Source: Myxococcota bacterium (GTDB lineage Bacteria; Myxococcota; Polyangia; GCA-2747355; JAKLHH01). From it: a stretch of 44,647 nucleotides of DNA. The translations under genes were made by a program, and so were the position numbers. Location: the NCBI GenBank assembly GCA_022710245.1, contig JAKLHH010000001.1, positions 1 to 44,647 on the forward strand, written 5' to 3'. Below, piece by piece: positions 40,643 to 44,647 of the stretch (within the stretch, counting starts at the first letter, position 1; every line of letters begins with the position of its first letter). The notes beneath the pieces were generated by a model. That model was not told the DNA's origin, ran no database searches, and saw only the letters and a program-made list of their open reading frames with translations.

Positions 40643-42967
40643 ATGAGACGCACATACCTCGGCGTCGGTGTCGTCACCCTCGCCACGCTGCTCCTCGAGC
40701 TCCTCCTGACCCGCATCTTCTCGGTCACGCTCTACTATCACTTCGCCTTCATGGTCATCTCGCTGGCGCTCTTCGGCCTCGGGCTGGCCGGGGTGCTGCT
40801 CTACCTCAGACCGGAGCGCTACCCCGAGGCGGAGCTGGCCGAGCTCCTCTCCGCGCACGCCCGGCGCTTCGCGCTGACGACGGTGGTCTCGCTCGTCTAC
40901 GTGGTCAACCAGTCGGTCGCCCTCTCGCTGGACGCGACGGGCACCAGCCACTTCACCGCGCAGAGCTTCTTCCAGCTCACCTTCCTCTACCTCTTCGCGG
41001 CGCTGCCCTTCTACTACGGCGGCATGACCGTCTCGCTGGCGCTCTTCCACCTGCGGCGCCAGATCGCCACCCTCTACTTCTTCGATCTGGTCGGCGCCAG
41101 CCTCGCCTGCCTGATCCTCGACCCGCTGCTCCGCGCGCTGGGCGGGCCCAGCGCGGTGCTGGTCGTGGCCATCCTGGGCGCCCTCGGCGCGATCCTCTTC
41201 GGCACCTCGCTGGAGCGCTGGCGGCCGCAGCCCCGCTCGCTGGTCCTCTTCCTCGCGCTCGCCGCCCTGCTCGGTCTCAACCAGCGCGCGCACCTGGTCG
41301 AGGTGGGGAGCGTGAAGGACGTCCACACCGAGCTCCTCGCCTTCTCGCGCTGGAACTCGCTCTCGCGCATCGAGGTGCAGGAGGTCCCTGGCCTGCCGCC
41401 CTCGATGACCATCGACGCGATGGCGCGGACCGGCATCTACTCGCTGAAGAACAGGAACTTCACCGAGTACGAGGGCATCTCCGGGCTGGTGCACGTCGTG
41501 CGGCAGGGCAAGCGGGTGCTGATCATCGGCCCCGGGGGCGGCGTCGACGTGCTCGCCGCGCTGCAGGCCAAGCACCGCGAGGTGCACCTCGCCGAGATCA
41601 ACCCGATCATCCTCAACGACGTGATGCGCGGGCGCTACCGCGACTACAACGGGGACCTCTACGGCCAGCCGCAGGTGTACCCGAACGTCGCCGAGGGGCG
41701 CGCCTTCGTGCAGCGCACCAACCTGCGCTTCGACGTGATCCAGGCGACCCTCGTCGACACCTGGGCGGCGACGGCGGCCGGCGCCTTCGCGCTGACCGAG
41801 AACCACCTCTACACGGTGGAGGCCTTCGAGGACTACCTGACCCACCTGACGCCCGACGGGATCGTCACCATGAGCCGCTGGGTCAAGGTGCGGGGGATGG
41901 AGTTCGTCCGCCTCGCCGGCCTGGCGCGAGAGGCGCTGACCCGGCTCGGCGTCCGCGAGCCGCACCGCCACGTCTTCGCCGCCTCCGTGGACCGGCTCGG
42001 CACGCTCCTCGTCAAGCGCAGCCCCTTCACCGACGCCGAGCTCGACCTGCTCCACGCGGCCTGCGCGAAGCGCCGCTTCGAGATCTCCCACTCGCCGCGC
42101 GGCGACTACAAGAACCCGGTGGGGATCGTCCTCGGCCGCGGCGACCCTCGGGAGTTCTACGCCGGCTTCCCCATCGACGTCCGGCCGGTCTTCGACGACC
42201 GCCCCTTCTTCTTCTACTCGGTCAAGCCCGAGCGGGTCCTCAGCGACCTCTTCGCCAAGGGCCCGATGATGCTGAACAGCTACTCCATCGTGGTCCTCTT
42301 CGCGCTCCTCGGCATCGTCGGCGCGCTCGTGGCGGGCGGCATCATCATCCCGCTCTGGCTGGGCCGCCGGGCCGCGCTCGCCGGCAAGACCGGCTCCAAG
42401 CTGCGCGACCTGCTGTTCTTCATCTGTCTCGGCGTCGGCTACATCCTGATCGAGATCGCGCTCCTCAACCGCTTCTCGCTCCACCTCGGTCACCCGACCC
42501 ACTCGCTCCGCGTGGTGCTCTTCTCGCTGCTCCTCTTCAGCGGCCTCGGGAGCCTGCTCAGCGGGCGGGTGACGCAGCCGCGGCGCCTGCTCTGGCTGCT
42601 GGTCGGCGCCGGCGTGGGCGTCGCCGCGCTCAGCCTCGCCTACGCCTCCCTCCTCGGCCGCTTCCTCGAGCCCGCCACGACCTGGAGCTTCGGCGGGCGG
42701 GTGGCGCTCTCGGTGGTGCTGATCGCGCCCATGGCGCTGCTGATGGGGATGCTCCTGCCGACGGGGTTGCGCCTCTGCACGGGCCGGCACGAGGAGATCG
42801 TGCCCTGGGCCTGGGGCCTCAACGGCGCGGCCTCCGTGCTCGGGTCGGTGCTGGCGATGCTCCTCTCGCTCCACTTCGGCTTCACCAGCACGCTCCTCGC
42901 CGGCGGCGCGGTCTACCTGCTCGCCGTCGGCGCCGGCCTCCGTCGGACGGGCGCCCCGCGCCCCTGA
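40643..42967 (+). CDS. Multi-pass membrane protein with spermidine-synthase-like domain
   Basis: A 774-residue inner-membrane protein. An N-terminal block has about six helices (residues 1-215). A soluble SpeE-like Rossmann methyltransferase domain follows (about 220-520), with RVLIIGPGGGVDVLAAL, HLAEINPIILNDV and FDVIQATLVDTWAA. A C-terminal block has about seven helices (about 545-770). In spermidine synthases the GGG loop binds decarboxylated SAM; here the second acidic residue is part of AEINP and the polyamine-site residues are unclear. Such fused proteins are widespread in Deltaproteobacteria with no established substrate. Confidence 0.85.
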   Translation: MRRTYLGVGVVTLATLLLELLLTRIFSVTLYYHFAFMVISLALFGLGLAGVLLYLRPERYPEAELAELLSAHARRFALTTVVSLVYVVNQSVALSLDATGTSHFTAQSFFQLTFLYLFAALPFYYGGMTVSLALFHLRRQIATLYFFDLVGASLACLILDPLLRALGGPSAVLVVAILGALGAILFGTSLERWRPQPRSLVLFLALAALLGLNQRAHLVEVGSVKDVHTELLAFSRWNSLSRIEVQEVPGLPPSMTIDAMARTGIYSLKNRNFTEYEGISGLVHVVRQGKRVLIIGPGGGVDVLAALQAKHREVHLAEINPIILNDVMRGRYRDYNGDLYGQPQVYPNVAEGRAFVQRTNLRFDVIQATLVDTWAATAAGAFALTENHLYTVEAFEDYLTHLTPDGIVTMSRWVKVRGMEFVRLAGLAREALTRLGVREPHRHVFAASVDRLGTLLVKRSPFTDAELDLLHAACAKRRFEISHSPRGDYKNPVGIVLGRGDPREFYAGFPIDVRPVFDDRPFFFYSVKPERVLSDLFAKGPMMLNSYSIVVLFALLGIVGALVAGGIIIPLWLGRRAALAGKTGSKLRDLLFFICLGVGYILIEIALLNRFSLHLGHPTHSLRVVLFSLLLFSGLGSLLSGRVTQPRRLLWLLVGAGVGVAALSLAYASLLGRFLEPATTWSFGGRVALSVVLIAPMALLMGMLLPTGLRLCTGRHEEIVPWAWGLNGAASVLGSVLAMLLSLHFGFTSTLLAGGAVYLLAVGAGLRRTGAPRP

Positions 42968-43062
42968 CCGCTCGCGTCTCCTCTCGACGACGCCTGTGCC
43001 TGTTGACGGAAGCCGCGAGTCGCGCGATCGTCGAGGCATCGCTCGCCGAGGCGGAGGTCCCG

Positions 43063-43614
43063 ATGAAGAGAGCCTTGCTCGCGCTGTCGCTGCTCGGAGT
43101 CACCGGCTGCTACCTCCCGCCCGAGCCGGCCTACCAGCCGCCCCCGCCGCAGCCCGCCTACGCGCCCGCGCCGCAGCAGCCGCCGCCGGCCTACGCGCCC
43201 GCGCCGCAGCAGCCGCCGGGGCCCGTCTATGCGCCGGCCGGTGGACCGCCGCCGGGGCCCGTCTATGCGCCGGCCGGTGGACCGCCGCCGGGGCCGGTCT
43301 ACGCACCCGCTGGCGGACCGCCGCCGGGGCCGGTCTACGCGCCCGCCGGCGGACCGCCGCAGCCCGCCGCCCCCTCGATGACCGTCGACGTGCAGCCGAG
43401 CTCGGGTCGCCCCGGCACGGAGCTCCACGTCTACCTCCGTCCGTTCCAGCACGGCGCCACCATCTACTTCAACGGGCGCGCGCTGCCGAAGCGCCTCAGC
43501 CCCAGCCAGGACGCCTGGATCATCTACATCCCCGGCAGCGCGACCTCGGGCTATGTGGAGGTCGATTGGGGTGGACAGCGCTTCCGCTCCGGCTACATCA
43601 CCGTGACCCGCTGA
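43063..43614 (+). CDS. Proline-rich-repeat lipoprotein with IPT/TIG-like C-terminus
   Basis: A 183-residue lipoprotein: signal sequence with lipobox G-V-T-G-C (Cys16), then a Pro/Ala/Tyr-rich stalk. Two early APAPQQPP-type repeats are followed by four near-identical 12-residue repeats of the form GGPPPGPVYAPA, encoded by 36-bp tandem DNA units (about 43215-43360). The last 60 residues form a compact beta domain (VQPSSGRPGTELHVYL and GATIYFNGRALP) resembling IPT/TIG folds. The repeat stalk probably spans the envelope and presents the domain. The repeat number could vary by slippage. GGAGG precedes the chosen ATG; an upstream in-frame start would bury the signal. Confidence 0.83.
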   Translation: MKRALLALSLLGVTGCYLPPEPAYQPPPPQPAYAPAPQQPPPAYAPAPQQPPGPVYAPAGGPPPGPVYAPAGGPPPGPVYAPAGGPPPGPVYAPAGGPPQPAAPSMTVDVQPSSGRPGTELHVYLRPFQHGATIYFNGRALPKRLSPSQDAWIIYIPGSATSGYVEVDWGGQRFRSGYITVTR

Positions 43615-43620
43615 GCTGAG

Positions 43621-44106
43621 ATGCGGCCTCCTCGGTCCCTCATCCTCCTCCCGGCCTTCCTCCTCGCGGCCTGCGCGCACGAGCCGCCTCGCGTCCTCGC
43701 CCCGGAGCTGACCCAGCTCCGCGACTCCCTCGACCAGCTCTGCGCCGAGCTGCGCACGAAGGTCGGCGCCGACGCCGTGATCGTGGTCGGCTCCGAGAAG
43801 CAGGTCCTCGGCTCGAGCGGTCCGAAGAGCGTGCGCGTCGTCGAGGACGGGCAGAAGTTCATGGGCCGGCGAGTGGGCGAGCGCGTGGTGCTGGTCGTCT
43901 ACTTCCGCGGCGAGCCCACCTTCATCCCCGCCAACCCGAACCCCAAGCCGTACGCCGCGCTGGTCGCCGCCATGCAGAAGATCAAGGGGCTCGTCGACGA
44001 GCAGGTGCGCGACCCGGCGAAGGACAAGCTCCTCGGCCGCATGGACGAGCGGGCCGCCGCCGCGATCTTCTCGCAGGCGCGGGTGGGGGCGCCGAAGAAG
44101 CGCTAG
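43621..44106 (+). CDS. Small lipoprotein of unknown function
   Basis: A 161-residue lipoprotein with lipobox L-A-A-C (Cys18). The mature part begins with a helical segment (LTQLRDSLDQLCAEL), then an alternating beta pattern (DAVIVVGSEKQVLG and ERVVLVVYF) and a basic C-terminus ending KKR. No family recognised. It starts 6 nt after the preceding lipoprotein gene and is probably cotranscribed. Its TAG stop lies inside the left end of a MITE-like element and is supplied by the duplicated target TA. Confidence 0.75.
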   Translation: MRPPRSLILLPAFLLAACAHEPPRVLAPELTQLRDSLDQLCAELRTKVGADAVIVVGSEKQVLGSSGPKSVRVVEDGQKFMGRRVGERVVLVVYFRGEPTFIPANPNPKPYAALVAAMQKIKGLVDEQVRDPAKDKLLGRMDERAAAAIFSQARVGAPKKR

Positions 44107-44367
44107 TACCTCGCCGCAGTGGTTTTGACTGGTTCACGCCGTCGTCGCGACCGGCCCGTAGCGCGGTCGTCGCACACCCGAGCCGGGCCCCGCCTCGCTC
44201 GCTCAAGCGAGCCGCCAGCATGCGCGCACTCGCGCTCGCTCGTCCTGGGCGCAGCTCTCGCGCGCAGCCGCCTCTGCGAGGCGCGCGGCGAAGCCGCGGC
44301 CCAGGCTGCGTGGCAACTGCCCCTTCTGCGATAGCCAACCGATCAAGACCACTGCGGCGAGGTACTA
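44104..44367. mobile_element. MITE-like element with about 30-bp terminal inverted repeats and TA duplication
   Basis: The left end reads CTAGTACCTCGCCGCAGTGG from 44103; the right end, read inward from 44368 on the other strand, is identical for these 20 bases. Over 32 bases the ends match at 29 positions. The element proper (44106-44365, 260 bp) is flanked by TA on both sides (44104-44105 and 44366-44367). It has no coding capacity but contains internal hairpins such as GCTCGCT-CA-AGCGAGC. Ends and TA target fit an IS630/Tc1-mariner-type non-autonomous element; no transposase is present in the window. Removing it leaves a single CTAG that gives both convergent neighbours a TAG stop. Confidence 0.85.
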
Positions 44368-44647
44368 GCCGCCGAGCAGCCGCTCGTACTCGTGGTGCGA
44401 GGCCCTCAGCACCTCGTCGTGGATGGAGCGGCCATGCGAGTCCATGGTGACGATGGTCGGGAACCGCTCGACCTCGATCACCCACATCGCCTCGGGGACG
44501 CCGAACTCCTTCAGCTTGTGCACGGTCAGCACGCGCCTCACCGAGCGGGCGAGGATGGTGGCGAGCCCGCCGATGGCGGAGAGGTAGACCGCGCCGAGCT
44601 CCTTGCAGGCCTCGAGCGTCGCCTTCTCCATGCCGCCCTTGCCGATC
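44365..44647 (-). CDS. Class I fumarate hydratase / tartrate dehydratase beta subunit, C-terminal part
   Basis: The last 94 codons of a reverse-strand gene whose start lies beyond the window. IGKGGM, CKELGAVYLSAIGGLATILA, VHKLKEFGVPEAMWVIEVE and FPTIVTMDSHG are typical of the C-terminal (beta) domain of Fe-S fumarases and related hydro-lyases, which interconvert malate and fumarate. Whether it is a separate beta subunit or the end of a fused enzyme cannot be seen. The TAG stop comes from the TA target of the adjacent MITE plus its first base. Confidence 0.87.
   Translation of the reverse strand, partial: IGKGGMEKATLEACKELGAVYLSAIGGLATILARSVRRVLTVHKLKEFGVPEAMWVIEVERFPTIVTMDSHGRSIHDEVLRASHHEYERLLGG

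Noticed and set aside
1..44647. tRNA and rRNA genes
   Set aside because: No cloverleaf-like segments or rRNA core sequences were noticed by eye; a covariance-model scan would be needed to be certain.

Overview
The window is very GC-rich, densely coded and has no tRNA or rRNA that I can see. A C-terminal MYXO-CTERM-like tail (Gly-Cys-rich, one membrane helix, Arg-rich end), an IgGFc-binding-domain lipoprotein, many small lipoproteins and an NHLM-type peptide exporter all point to a myxobacterium-like member of the Myxococcota/Deltaproteobacteria. The [FeFe]-hydrogenase locus argues for an anaerobic or facultatively fermentative lifestyle. The taxonomic call is inference from gene content, not from a marker gene.

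Layout. 1-3.9 kb: housekeeping and small genes (diacylglycerol kinase, beta-propeller protein, GFA-family protein, rsmE, a lipoprotein). 3.9-8.9 kb: two unusual intergenic repeat arrays flank a membrane protein and a secreted heparinase II/III-like lyase whose stop codon is missing after the MYXO-CTERM tail. 8.9-15.9 kb: HlyD adaptor, C39-peptidase ABC exporter and a second ABC protein (NHLM-like trio), then a tiny coupled ORF and an unrecognised gene. 16-20.8 kb: DEDD exonuclease, SMUG1-type uracil-DNA glycosylase, a beta-barrel-like secreted protein and NAD-dependent DNA ligase. 21-38.6 kb: the hydrogenase island. 38.7-44.6 kb: surface lipoproteins, a membrane spermidine-synthase-like protein, a short inverted-repeat element (MITE) and the end of a class I fumarase beta subunit.

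The hydrogenase island is the main interest. It encodes a trimeric [FeFe] hydrogenase: a NuoE-like subunit, a NuoF-like subunit fused to a GltD/NfnB-like FAD-NADPH module, and HydA. Around it lie all three maturases (hydG, hydE, hydF) with an aspartate ammonia-lyase embedded among them, three stand-alone receiver proteins, a REC-PAS-histidine kinase, and a histidine kinase whose sensor half is itself an [FeFe]-hydrogenase-like domain with three further Fe-S motifs. The island also encodes the NADH/NAD+ sensor Rex. I find four sites matching the Rex operator pattern (GTGAA-N4-TTCAC, one with a single mismatch). Each lies 3-10 bases downstream of the -10 box of a TTGACA-type promoter, so each should overlap the transcription start. 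They precede receiver 1, the receiver 2-rex operon, the hydrogenase operon and the kinase-hydG-hydE-aspA-hydF operon.

The simplest reading is a self-contained redox circuit. Rex would release all four promoters when NADH accumulates. The hydrogenase-like kinase would sense H2 or redox state and signal through the receivers. The hydrogenase would dispose of electrons from NADH, NADPH and ferredoxin. The regulatory and electron-flow parts are inference; the motifs, gene order and operator positions are read directly from the sequence.
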